Shown: positions 35,801 through 46,788 of the stretch, in pieces | Layout: each line of letters begins with the position of its first letter | Numbering within the stretch: the first letter of the stretch is position 1 | Assembly (NCBI GenBank): GCA_022496205.1 | Contig: WTXD01000060.1 | Location: 91,455-155,454 of the forward strand | DNA length: 64,000 nucleotides | Source of the DNA: Gloeopeniophorella convolvens | Lineage: Eukaryota; Basidiomycota; Agaricomycetes; Russulales | Reading direction: 5' to 3' | Notes under the pieces: model-generated | What the model was told of the DNA's origin: nothing | What the model saw: only the letters and a program-made list of their open reading frames with translations | The model's database searches: none | Position numbers and translations under genes: made by a program

Positions 35801-37730
35801 ATGTTGTCGCCAGCGCTCCTCATCTGCGCCCTCTCATTCTCCTCCGTTGTTCGCGGGAAAGCCCCCACACCCCCGAAGAGCGACTTTGTGGGTACTTGCA
35901 AGCACATCGCCGCGACAATCTCTAACGCGTCGGAGATTTTCTTCCCTCGTATGTATCTTTGTTCGCTGTCTCCGCACATCATGCTCACGCAGGGGCGAAG
36001 CATCTCCGGAATACACTATCGACAATACTCATGTTTTCCTCTCAAGCGATGCTGCTTCAGCGTGCTCCGTCGAGCCTGGTTCCGCGCAGGATATAAGCGC
36101 GATCGTGAGTCATCGAATAGCTACGTCGACTATTGCTCACTTGAACACTCCACTACAGTTGCGCATCATAGGCTCGACGCGCACTCCATTTGCCGTGAAG
36201 AGCGGAGGTCACGCAACAAATCCCGGGTTTTCGTCTACCAAAGGTGTTCAGATATCGATGGCTCGATTCCGTGACATCACGGTCAACGCCACCGCCAACA
36301 TTGTTGAACTCGGGCCGGCCCTTACTTGGGATGAAGTTTACACTGCACTCGAACCGACCGGCGTGAATGTCATCGGGGGTCGAATTCCAGGTGTTGGCGT
36401 CGGAGGCCTATTACTTGGCGGCGGTGCGTTTCATCATCTTGGGTCTTCTACACCAGCTTGAACGATTGGTACTCTCAGGTTATTCCTTCAGAAGCTCGCA
36501 GTTTGGTCTCGGGGTAGACAATATCCTCGGGTTAGAAGTTGTCCTACCAAATGGCACCATCACTACTGTGACTTCTGAGGATGAAGATCTCTGGTTCGCG
36601 TTGAGAGTGAGTTGTCATGGTTGAGGGATTCTGTGATGCTGATAACTTTTTGCAGGGGGGAATGAACAACTTCGTACGTCGTCGACGTGTTGAACGCGGC
36701 TAAATTCACAACTCATCGCTTAAAAGGGCATTGTCACCAAATTCATCTTGAAGTCCCATCCACAAGGTCAAATTTGGGTTCGTCAATGCTTCGCATGTAT
36801 GACATACACAATTTCATGATGAGTGTACAGGCAGGAACTCTTATCTATGGCCCTGATCAACTCGGCGCATTTGAGCAAGCTTTTGTTAAGGTCACACAGA
36901 GCAACGATACGAAGGCCGCAGTTGCCTGTGCATTATCTTACACTTCCGGGGCGGTACGTCTCATCATTCCAGATCATTCAATGACTTGATATATCTTTGA
37001 CAGGTTGCGCCTGCTATCTTCATTTTCTATGACGCGCCTACGCCCCCTGCCGGCCTTTTTGACGACTTCCTAGCCATCCCAGCGGTATCAAACGACGTCT
37101 CCACCAGGACCTATGCGGACTTTGTCCTGAGCTTCGGAAACCCCGCACCTAGTCTTCGGTCAGTCTGTGCTTCTTACCGTGAGTATTTCAAATATGCTGA
37201 ACTGGGTGCGCAGCGGTTATTACAGCGGTGCCCCACTTGCCCAGTTTACGCCCGCCATCCTCAATGCTATCGTAAATCAGACTGTGGTGAGTGCCAATGC
37301 GCTTGTGCCATGAATATGATACGACCTGCTCTAGTTTTGGGGAAACAAACTCACGCCACTCGATAAAAACGTAACGGTCGGGGCTACCTTAGAGCCATTC
37401 AACAGCGGGATCTTCTCTCACGGCTCCGACTCTGCGTTCCCTCCGGACCGCTCACATGCACTGTTCCCAAATGTCCTTGGGTTTGTATGGTCCAACGCGT
37501 CTCTCGACGATACCATGGCGCGGGGGTTGCGCGAGTACACGGACGCCATTGGTGCTGCTGCCCTTGCGGAAGGCCAGAATGTGTCACACGCAGCGCCGTA
37601 CATCAATTACGCGCTTTTCGATACGCCGGTCGAGCTTCTATACGGGGAGAACCTGCCACGGCTGCGCGCGATCAAGAAGGAAATCGACCCAAAGAATGTG
37701 ATGGGTCTCGCAGGCGGCTTCAAAGTCTAG
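35801..37730 (+). CDS. FAD-linked oxidase F3
   Basis: Full-length oxidase with signal peptide (MLSPALLICALSFSSVVRG). Exon order as in F2: CKHIAATISNASEIFFP, then CSVEPGSAQDISAI, LRIIGSTRTPFAV, KSGGHATNPGFSSTKG (His-FAD), GGRIPGVGVGGLLLGGG, SSQFGLGVDNILGLEVVLP, GGMNNF, GIVTKFILKSHPQGQIW, AGTLIYGPDQLGAFEQAF, FIFYDAPTPPAGLFDDF, YSGAPLAQFTPAILNAIVNQ, LEPFNSGIFSHGSDSAFPPD, and the end YINYALFDTPVELLYGEN...VMGLAGGFKV. Introns 50-60 bp sit at the same points as in F4. I found no stop or broken junction. F3 is closer to F4 and F9-F11 than to F2. Confidence 0.87.
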
Positions 37731-38933
37731 TTCCGGGATCAGGGTCTTGTGGCGTATAGGCATGGGTGCGGTACGCTGGTATCTGGTACCGAATGCGTTT
37801 TCTGGGTCGTTGGAAAGCAACCACGGTTTTCTGGAACATTCCTACGCTATGATGTTACTAGTCTTTCAATTCTTGATCACTGTTCAGATTCTATGATTAG
37901 AGCAATCGGCCTCTGTACGAGCAGCGGGCGACGCACTCGTCACAGCCAGAAACTGATCCGCTCGCCATCGGCCCATCGACTGTATAAGTCGTTATACTAG
38001 TACACCACACGTGAAGAACCGGCGCTGGCGAGAGGGCCTCGACCTCAACGGTTTCCTCGCGGTGGTAAGCCGGGTGGTGGCCGGTGGCCGGTAGCAAGGC
38101 CGGAGTACGCCGGTGTTCCGGAAGTGGCCCACGCCGCTGCGGCGCACACGTGGCATGCTTTTTCTGAATCTGAACACCCAAGTAGCAAGCACCTGCAACT
38201 TGACCGGCTTGACCTCAAGCAACGCTACCGCACGACCTGTTAACGGCACGCTCAGACCACAACGAGTCCCACCACTCTCGCTCGACTCAGCTCGTTTGCA
38301 AAGATCCTCTCTTTCTAGAAATGATGTTGCAAGTGACTCGGGCATCGGCCGGTGTCTATGTAAGGATGTCTTCCCGTATTGGTACCACGGCGTTCAATGG
38401 GAATTGGTCGAGAGGCCGACTCGGACGTATTAGGTTCAACAAAGCGGTTCTGTCAGCTGGATGCGCTCATGCTCGCCGCTGAGTCTTTGTGCTCGTTCCT
38501 CCACTGAGGGCAATCGGCGACTGCGGCCAACTATCGCCGGCTTGAGCAACGACATGCCTCGACTGAATGCATTGAAACTCTCCAAGAGGCTCGCTGTAGT
38601 CAGCCGTCACGTCCTTACGACAGCTGTTGAACATTCACGGTGCGCTTTATTTGTTTATGAACTCGATAAAAAACGAATTCTCAATCTCTGTTAAGGCACC
38701 CGCCCCTTGACATCGTCGTCGGGGGTATTATATGTCCGCGAGTGTGAGCACTGGGATAGTCAGCACAGACGGGGCTCTGCGTCACATAATCTTATAAATC
38801 AGACTTCCACCCATTCAGCCAGTAATATCATCCTTCGGCTTTCCCTGCTCAACTCCTCGTGCTCAGCTCATCATGTGAAACATGCCAAAGCAAGATTATC
38901 GTATCTCTGCGCACAAAGCCCCATCCGCGCTAT
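37731..38933. other. Intergenic between F3 and F4, nothing recognised
   Basis: No gene seen. Short frames around 38113-38433 and 38461-38694 have no family features. The hairpin at 38934-39013 follows. Confidence 0.5.
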
Positions 38934-39013
38934 GTGCGTATATCGATTACATGTTGATTATGTCGTGAACGAAGTCTGTTCACGATATAAGAACATGTAA
39001 TCAACATACGCAC
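38934..39013. repeat. Long imperfect inverted repeat (hairpin)
   Basis: The left arm (38934-38970) starts GTGCGTATATCGATTACATG and the right arm (38978-39013) ends with its near-complement, with a 7-base loop (GAAGTCT). Roughly 37 bp per arm with only a few mismatches or gaps. It could be a foldback-type miniature element, a recombination scar or a transcribed hairpin. Confidence 0.8.
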
Positions 39014-39084
39014 GTGGGCATCGACGAACTTTGCCCACGGGGAATTGAAACCCAGTCATCCGACGCTCAAACCAATCAACCCCG

Positions 39085-39245
39085 CGTTGAGTATTGAGGG
39101 CCGCGCGGGGGCGCGCACACTTCGTAGGAGTTGGTTGTGGGAGCGTATGTTCATGAGAAGTGCACGTTACAAATTCAGTCGCGCCATGGACCCCCATCAT
39201 GATGAATGGCATCCGGTGAGACACGGGATGCGCTGTATAAAACGC
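39085..39245 (+). promoter_or_regulatory. F4 promoter: conserved block and TATA box
   Basis: CCCCGCGTTGAG, GGGAGCGTATGTTCATGA and GCACGTTACAAATTCAGTCG correspond to the F9-F11 upstream block. TATAAAA at 39236-39242 lies 46 bp before the ATG. Confidence 0.6.
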
Positions 39246-39287
39246 TAGCCTGACTTGTAGGGTGCCTACCAAGACGACTGCCCAGTT

Positions 39288-41227
39288 ATGCACTCTCTAG
39301 CGCTCCTCATCTGTGCCCTCTCGTTCTCCTCCACTGTTCGTGCGCAAGTCCCTACACCCCCGAAGGGCGATCTTGTGGATATTTGCAACCAAATCTCTGC
39401 GACAATCTCTCATGAGTCGGAGGTTTTCTTCCCTCGTATGTACATTCCTTCGTGGCCTCCACACATCGTGCTCACGCAGGGGAGAAGCATCCTCGGAGTA
39501 TACTGCCGACAATGCTCATGCTTTCTCCTCGAGTTCTGCTGCTTCGGCGTGCTCCGTCGAACCTGGTTCCGCGCAAGATATAGGGGCGATTGTGAGCCAT
39601 AGGATACGTGCACCGACTACTTTTACTGAAGCACTCTATAATCCCGCAGCTGGGCGTCCTAGGCTCGACGCGCACCCCTTTTTCCGTCAAGAGTGGAGGT
39701 CACGCGACGAATCCGGGCTTCTCGTCCACGACAGGCGTCCAGATATCGATGGCTCGCTTCCGCGACATCACGGTCAACTCTACTGCTGGTACTGTTGAAC
39801 TCGGGCCTGGCCTTACTTGGGATGAAGTTTACACCGCACTCGAACCCACCGGTGTAATCGTCGTCGGAGGTCGAATCCCAGGTGTTGGTGTCGGAGGCCT
39901 ACTGCTTGGCGGTGGTATGCTTCGCCTTCTCAGGGCGTCTCCAGTTCCAACGATCGATGATTTCAGGTTATTCGTACAAAAGTTCACAGTTAGGTCTCGG
40001 GATAGACAATATTGTGGGGATCGAGGTTGTTCTACCCAATGGGACGTTCACCACTGTGACTTCTGAGGATGAGGATATCTGGTTCGCATTGAGAGTGAGT
40101 CATCGTGGTCTGTGGAGACCATGACGCTGATAACTATCCAAGGGAGGAATGAACAACTTCGTATGTAGTTGACGCGATGTCACGATTAGGTCTAAGGCTC
40201 ACCGCTTGTGAAAGGGCATTGTCACGAAGTTCGCCCTGAAGTCCTACCCACAGGGCCAAATTTGGGTTCGTCATCATATTGGGTTGATGAGCTACCTGAC
40301 TGATTGTAAATCTACAGGCGGGCACGCTTGCCTTTGGTGCAGACCAACTCGATGCGTTCAATCAAGCTTTTGCCAAGTTCACGCAGAACAACGACACGAA
40401 GGCTGCGGCTGTTGGTAGATTGGCTTACGTCTCTGGAGCGGTCCGTCTTGCTATCTTCTCATTTTGAATGACTACATCTATCAGTTGATAGGTTCTGCCT
40501 GCTCTCCTGGTTTTCTACGATGCGCCGACACCCCCTGCAGGTCTCTTCGAGGATTTCTTAGCCATTCCAACGGTGTCAAGCGATGTCTCCACCACAACAT
40601 TTGCAGACTTTGTTCTGAGCGTAGATTTTACAAATGCTCCCCCTAGCCTTCGGTCAGTGTGTAACTCTCGTTACAGATAGTCCGAGTATGCTGATTTTTG
40701 CGTGCGCAGTGGTTATTGGAGCGGTATCTCTGTCGCCCAGTACACACCCGCCATTCTTAATGCTATCGCAAATCAGACCCTGGTAAGTGCAATCATGGCT
40801 GTGTCATCAGAGGTGATACGATCTGCTTTAGTTCTGGGGAAACAAACTCACGCCACTCGATGCGAACGTATCCGTCGTGGTCGCCCTGGAACCGTTCAGC
40901 AGCGGGGTCTTCTCTCACGGTGCCGGCTCTGCGTTCCCTCCAGATCGTTCTTTCGCTCTGTTCCCAACCGCGGTTGAATACCTCTGGTCCAATGCCTCTC
41001 TCGACGGTACCATGGCGCAGGAATTGCGCGAGAGCTCCGACACCATTCATGCTGCCGCACTCGCAGAAGGACAGAACGTATCGCACGCAGCGCCGTATAT
41101 CAATTATGCGCTTTTCGACACGTCGGTAGAGGACCTGTATGGGGAGAACCTGCCACGGTTGCGCGCGATAAAGAAGGAAATCGACCCAGAGGATGTTATG
41201 GGTCTCGCTGGCGGCTTCAAGATCTAG
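39288..41227 (+). CDS. FAD-linked oxidase F4
   Basis: Full-length oxidase and tandem neighbour of F3. Signal peptide MHSLALLICALSFSSTVRA; then CNQISATISHESEVFFP, CSVEPGSAQDIGAI, LGVLGSTRTPFSV, KSGGHATNPGFSSTTG (His-FAD), GGRIPGVGVGGLLLGGG, SYKSSQLGLGIDNIVGIEV, GGMNNF, GIVTKFALKSYPQGQIW, AGTLAFGADQLDAFNQAF, LVFYDAPTPPAGLFEDF, YWSGISVAQYTPAILNAIANQ, FSSGVFSHGAGSAFPPD, and NYALFDTSVEDLYGEN...VMGLAGGFKI. It faces F5 tail to tail across a 373-bp gap. All traced junctions keep the frame. Function beyond a secreted flavin oxidase is not visible. Confidence 0.87.
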
Positions 41228-41600
41228 GTTTTAAGTAGGGATGTTACGACGGCTTGACACGGTTGTCAGATGTGATAGTACGCAGTACCGAATGTGTCTT
41301 CTGACCGAGTAGACATTGGCCAACGACTGTTACTTATCGCTTTCGGAAATGGGGGAGCGGCGTGTTGAGGAAGAGTCGGCGAGTGGGCCATCTACCGGGC
41401 TTGCGTTCAGGCTGGGACATCTGATCTGACCGACGGTCTGCAAGATCCATAAGAACGTGGTCTAAGGTCGAACTTTGGGGATTTCAGCATTGTTTTGCAC
41501 ACTTCAAGGTCAGCTCCTGAGTCCTACACATCGGAAATGCATAGGGTGGACGTTTGACTGCTACAGATTTCTACAATCTATCTGGTACCTACATCTCCAT
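41228..41600. other. Convergent 3' spacer between F4 and F5
   Basis: A 373-bp gap where the array changes strand. No gene or obvious terminator motif is seen. Confidence 0.6.
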
Positions 41601-43588
41601 TCAGAGCTTGAATCCTCCAGCGAGCCCCATGACATCATCCGGATCAACTTCCCGCTTGATGGCCCGCAGTCTTGGCAAGTTCGCGCCGTAGATGTCTTCT
41701 ACTGGGGTGTCAAATAGTGCATAGTTGGGGTACAGCGGCGCGTCGGAGACATCTTGCCCATCTGCTAGTGCAGCAGCACGGATCGAATCTGAGATTTCAT
41801 GCAGCATGTCCACCACGAAACCATCGAGGGAAGAGTTGGTCCACAGTGGGCTGAGGAGAGTGGGGAAGAGATCCCTGGAGCGATCCGGCGGCCATGCAGA
41901 CGGGCTTCCGTGAGCGAGCATTCCGCGAGAGAAAGGCTCCATTGCAATTCCCAGCACAGCCTTCTCGTCGAGCGCAACCAGCTTCTTCCCCCAGACCTGC
42001 AGCGTGCACGTTCAACATTAGTCAACCCTCCCCGGTGATACGGCACATACAGTCGTCTGGTTGATGATAGCGTCCATGACACCGATTGAATAGTTCGTCA
42101 CGGGAACGGTGTCATAGAATGCACTTTGAGTTGCGAGGTGAATCTCTTCCCCCCAATTGCTTGAAGATGGCGGATACTTACCGGAAACGCGAGAGATCGA
42201 CGCTGTCCTTTTTCGTGCGATGAACGAAGTTTGCATAGCTCCTGGATGACACGTCTGACGTAGTAAATGGGATAGAGAGGAAGTCATCGAATATCCCTTC
42301 AGGGGGCGTCGGTCCATCGTAATAGAAAACCCCAAGAAATGCGATCTGCGGAATAATAGGTCAGAACAGAAAGCGGCTGGCCAAGGTACTCAAACGCGAG
42401 CATACCCCCGAGGAAAACCATGCCACGGAAACATACAACGCGGCCTTTGGATCTGTCACATGTTCCTGGAACTTCACCATTGCACTCTTCATAGCATCGA
42501 GCTGATCCCCGGGATAGATAATGCCGCCACCCTAGTTGACTCAAGCTAATGCAAGGCCGCATATCAGGTGATGTGATAGCCAATGCACGTACCCATATTT
42601 GACCTTCCGGGTGTGTGTTGAGGGTTAACTTGGTCACAATACCCTAGTGACCGTCAGAAACACGCGGTTTTCTCCCCAGGGTATATCGCACAAAGTTGTT
42701 CATGCAGCCCTAATCCCAAGCGTTGAACATATAGCAAGATAGAGACCCATGATGGGGGTGGTTGCTTACCCTGAGTGCCCACCAAAGATCTTCATTCTCC
42801 GAAGTAACTTTCGTGATCGTCCCATCCGGGAGTACGAGCTCGAATGCCGCAACGTTGTCCATCGCGAGTCCGAATTGATTACTTCTGTGTGTGTACCCTA
42901 TGTAATGTTAATACTGAGCACTTCAACCAGAAAAGGAAGGCATACCCCCGCCGAGCGTCATCCCAGCGACCGCCACGCCTGGCATGCGCCCGCCGACGAC
43001 ACCAAACCCAGTGGATTCAAGCTTATCATATACCTCATCCCAGGTCACTCCGGATCCCACATCAACTGTTCCGCGGGCGTGGTCAAGGGTGATATCTTTG
43101 AAGCGTGCCATCGATATATGGATCCCATCCGTCGAAGAGAACCCTGGATTGGCCGTATGTCCGCCGCTCTTCACCGCGAAAGGCGATCGCGTAGCACCTA
43201 TGATGCGCAGCTACATTGGGCATAATGTTCAGGTACGTCCGTACTGACAAGGGAGGCATTGGGCTGCTTACAATGGTGCTCACGTCCTCGACAGAGCCAG
43301 GCTCGACTGAGCATGCTGACGCCTGCGAACTCGTTACGAAGTTGTGCGCGATGTCCAAGTCATACTGAGGGGACGCTTGGGGGTACATTGTCAATATGTC
43401 GTGCCTCTTTGAGTGTAGGCGTGGTGCTACCACCCACATGGAAAGAATACTTGTGAGGCATTCGAGATAGAAGCCGCGATTTTGTTACAGGCGGCTTGAA
43501 TACCCATTGTCATATCTTGTCCCAAAAGCCCCGGGACACCAGCTACGGGAAAGGTTGCTGGATATCCGGTGTTGCCCAGAGGTTGCAT
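41601..43588 (-). CDS. FAD-linked oxidase F5, no clear signal peptide
   Basis: Minus-strand oxidase with an intact core. The start at 43588 reads MQPLGNTGYPATFPVAGVPG and then LLGQ, CNKIAASISNASQVFFP. It is not hydrophobic like the signal peptides of the others, and F6 has a matching start, so the ATG is supported. Core: QYDLDIAHNFV, CSVEPGSVEDVSTIV, KSGGHTANPGFSSTDG (His-FAD), GGRMPGVAVAGMTLGGG, GIVTKLTLNTHPEGQIW, GGGIIYPGDQLDAMKSAM, DPKAALYVSVAWFSSG, VFYYDGPTPPEGIFDDFLS, VTNYSIGVMDAIINQTT, FSRGMLAHGSPSAWPPDRS, YPNYALFDTPVEDIYGAN and VMGLAGGFKL. The donors and acceptors I checked keep phase. It forms a subgroup with F6 and F7. It may be cytosolic, or a short 5' exon may have been missed. Confidence 0.8.
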
Positions 43589-44167
43589 TGGGTTGTGGGT
43601 GATGGACTCAATCAAGACTCGACACCGTATTTCAGTACATTTGCTGCTGGCAGGGCCCGTATATCCGCCGGAGCTGATCGTGATCACACTCGCATGACGT
43701 CTGCCAACTTACATATCGCCATGGACTCCGGCGCTCTCCGGCGCAAAGATTCCACGTGGAACGCTCCTCGGAAGAGGCGCTGCCCTCCACATGCCGAGGA
43801 CCCAAACAGCTCCAGAAGGAATAAACGACTATCTTCGGCGATCAGCGCGAAGTCAACGACGGAGATACCAAGAAGGACGAACTGGAACCTGTCTACTGAC
43901 GCTAGCCTTGCGCCGAGGTATGGAGAACAACATGAAAAGACATCCCGGACAGTGGTCAGAAGCGGCCATCAGCCCAGTGCATGCTGGGCACGCTGACCGT
44001 GCAGGGGAAGCTCTTTATTACTCTTGCAAATGGAGGGGATTGGGCCAATGCCGGCGGCGGCATCATACGCGAAGACCCGCTCTCGGTCGAGCCGCCAAAC
44101 GAGGTCTTCGTCGGGTATTGAGCTGCTGCCAGGGCTTTCCCCCGTTCGTACAGTACGCAACTTCCGT
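43589..44167. other. Spacer between F5 start and F6 end
   Basis: About 580 bp without a gene. It should contain the F5 promoter, but the TATA and block seen at F3, F4 and F9-F11 are not evident here. Confidence 0.5.
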
Positions 44168-46182
44168 TCACAATATAAATCCTCCAGCGAGCCCCATGAC
44201 ATCGTCCGGATCGACTGCCCGCTTGATAGCCCGCAACATTGGGACGTTCGCGCCATAGATATCCTCCAACGAGACGTCGAACAGTGCATAATTGGGATAT
44301 ACCGCAGCATTGGAGACATTCTACCCGTCTTCCAGAGCAGCAGCGTGGAGTGAGCCTGAAATCTCATGCAGCATATCCACCACGAAACCATCAAGTGAAG
44401 AGTTGGTCCACAATGGACTGATGAGGGTGGGGAAGAGCGCCTGAGAGCGATCTGGTGGATATGCGGACGGGGTGCCGTGAGTGAGCATTCCGCGGGGGAA
44501 AGGCTCGACTCCGATTCCCAATAGAGCGTTTTCATCAAGCGAGGTCAACTTCCTCCCCCAAACCTGCGGCGCGTAAGATCGCAAATTAGCAGACCTTCTC
44601 TCTTATATCGTGGTACACAATCGGTACGGCACTTACAGACGTTTGGTTGATGATGGCATCCATGAACGCGGGTAAATAGTTGTTCACTGGAACGGTGCTA
44701 TAGAAAACACTTTGGGTTGCAGAGTAAGCCTCTTCGCGCCGGTTGCTCGAAAATCATGAAAACTCACCGAAAACCTGCCAGGTCGGTGCTCCCAGTACTC
44801 ATACTCCGCACGAAGTCAGCATAGCTCCTAGAAGATACATCCGACTTATCAATCTGGAGAGTAAGGAAGTCATCGAACAATCCCTCAGGAGGTGACGGTC
44901 CGTCATAGAACAAGACCACGGAAAGCGCGACCTGGAGAATGGGTCAGAATAGAGATGACCGATCAAGCTACTCAAATGCGAGCATACCCTTGAGGGAATG
45001 AACGTCAAAGACAGAAACACCATAGCTCTTGAGTCATCCACACGTTCTTCGAAGTTTACGATTGCACCGTTCAGAGCATCTAGCTGATCCGGGGGGTAGC
45101 TAATGATGCCCCCCTAGCTGACCCAAGTCAATGCCAGGTCATGTACTAGGAGGTGGAATAGCTAGTGCACGTACCCATACTTGTCCCTGCGGGTGTACCT
45201 TGAAGGTGAACTTGGTCACTATGCCCTATATCATTGCTATATTTTAGGCGCCACGCTCCTATTGAGAATTCCCGCACAAAGTTGTTCATTCCACCCTTAG
45301 AGTCCGAATAGTCAGCCTCTGGTGTGATGAATAGAGTCACGATGCGGATGCTTGCTTACTCTGAGCCCGAACCAAAGGTCTTCATCCTTTGAGGTAACAC
45401 GCGCTATTGTCCCATTCGGGAGCACGAGTTCGTACGCCGCAACATTGTCCAGCGCGAGTCCGAATTGACCAGTCTTGTGCGAGTACCCTACACAATATCA
45501 ATGCCGATCACCACGACGAAGAGAGAAAGTTTATACCCCCGCCGAGTGTCAACCCAGCTACCCCCACGCCCGGTATGCGACCGCCGATAACATTAGCCCC
45601 AGTGAACTCCAATTCATTATATACCTGATCCCAGGTCAACCCGGATCCCACATCGACCGTTCCGCCATTGTGATCAAGGCTGGTCTGGTTGAAGCGCGTC
45701 ATTGATATATGGACTCCCTTTGTCGAAGAGAATCCAGGGTTGGTAGCATGTCCGCCGCCCTTCACTGCGAAAGGTGTTCGCGTGGCGCCTATGATGCGCA
45801 GCTGCATCGGGCGCAGAGTTCAGGTACGTCCGTACCGATGAGAAACTTGTTACTTACAATAGCGCTCACATCCTCGGCAGAGCCAGGCTCGACTGAGCAC
45901 GCTGATGCTTCCGAACTTGATGCGAAGGCGTGCGCGACGTCCGAGGCATATTGAGGAGACGCTTGGGGTATATTGTCAGCGCGTCGTGCCTCTTTGAATG
46001 TAAGAGCCGTGCTACAACTCACATGGGAAAAATACTTGGGAAGCATCGGAGATGGACGCCGCGATGGTGTGACAGGCGGCTTGAACGCCCAATGAGGTCT
46101 CTTGTCCGAGGAGCCCTGGAACGACAGCATGATCTAGAGGGGACGCCGCCGGATATCCAATGGTCGAGCCCAAAGGATGCAT
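44168..46182 (-). pseudogene. FAD-linked oxidase F6 with premature stop
   Basis: Close relative of F5, otherwise well preserved. The start at 46182 reads MHPLGSTIGYPAASPLDH and continues to VPGLLGQETSLGVQAAC. Core: CSVEPGSAEDVSAIV, KGGGHATNPGFSSTKG (His-FAD), GGRIPGVGVAGLTLGGG, TGQFGLALDNVAAYELVLP, GIVTKFTFKVHPQGQVW, VVLFYDGPSPPEGLFDDFL, YLPAFMDAIINQTS, FPRGMLTHGTPSAYPPDRS. At 44323-44321 the Gln codon of the DGQNVS motif is TAG. Beyond it the frame stays open: NVSNAAVYPNYALFD, YGANVPMLRAIK, VMGLAGGFIL, with a stop at 44170-44168. The stop removes about the last 50 residues, i.e. most of the BBE-like segment, so the product is probably inactive. The clean downstream frame suggests a recent change. 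Confidence 0.8.
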
Positions 46183-46788
46183 TGGCCGAGTGCGCGTTAG
46201 GTGCCACTGACAACTTGGCTCCCGGGGGACGGTAGTGTCACTGATGTTGACCGTGAGTTCAACATGCCAATCTCATTCGACATTGAACTTATTCGAACGA
46301 TTCCGAGGACCACGGTCTAAGTTGAGACGCCGACGCCAGCCCCACAGCGGCCCGGGGGGGGCCGGAGATAAATATAGAATAGCGAAGAGGCGCCGCGCCT
46401 AATGGTCTTGAAGTTCTGCACTCTCGACGGAGGACTAGGGAGACTCCCGGTACTTCAGTAAGTACTTGTGAGTCCGGAGACCGCGGCTCCGGGTCCCGGG
46501 GAGAACATCATGCATCATGATCAGCCCGCGTCGAGATACAGTATGGCGACCGAAGACATGGTATTGGGCCGGAAGTTTAGCCACCACTTTGCATTGGCAT
46601 ACTCGTGCTGGGCCGTCATTATAAGTATTAAGCTCTCGCCATATTACTGAAGATATTCTTGGTGTAAGTACTCTACGCTGCGCCCAATTTTACCAACTGC
46701 AACGCAACGTGCGGCGCTTGTTAGGTGGGCGCTCGACTGCCGATAACAGTACTTTCCCTCACCCGCATCCCGGTACGTGTATTTCTGC
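46183..46788. other. Spacer between F6 start and F7 end
   Basis: No gene recognised. A GC-rich run of Gs is near 46350. Confidence 0.5.
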
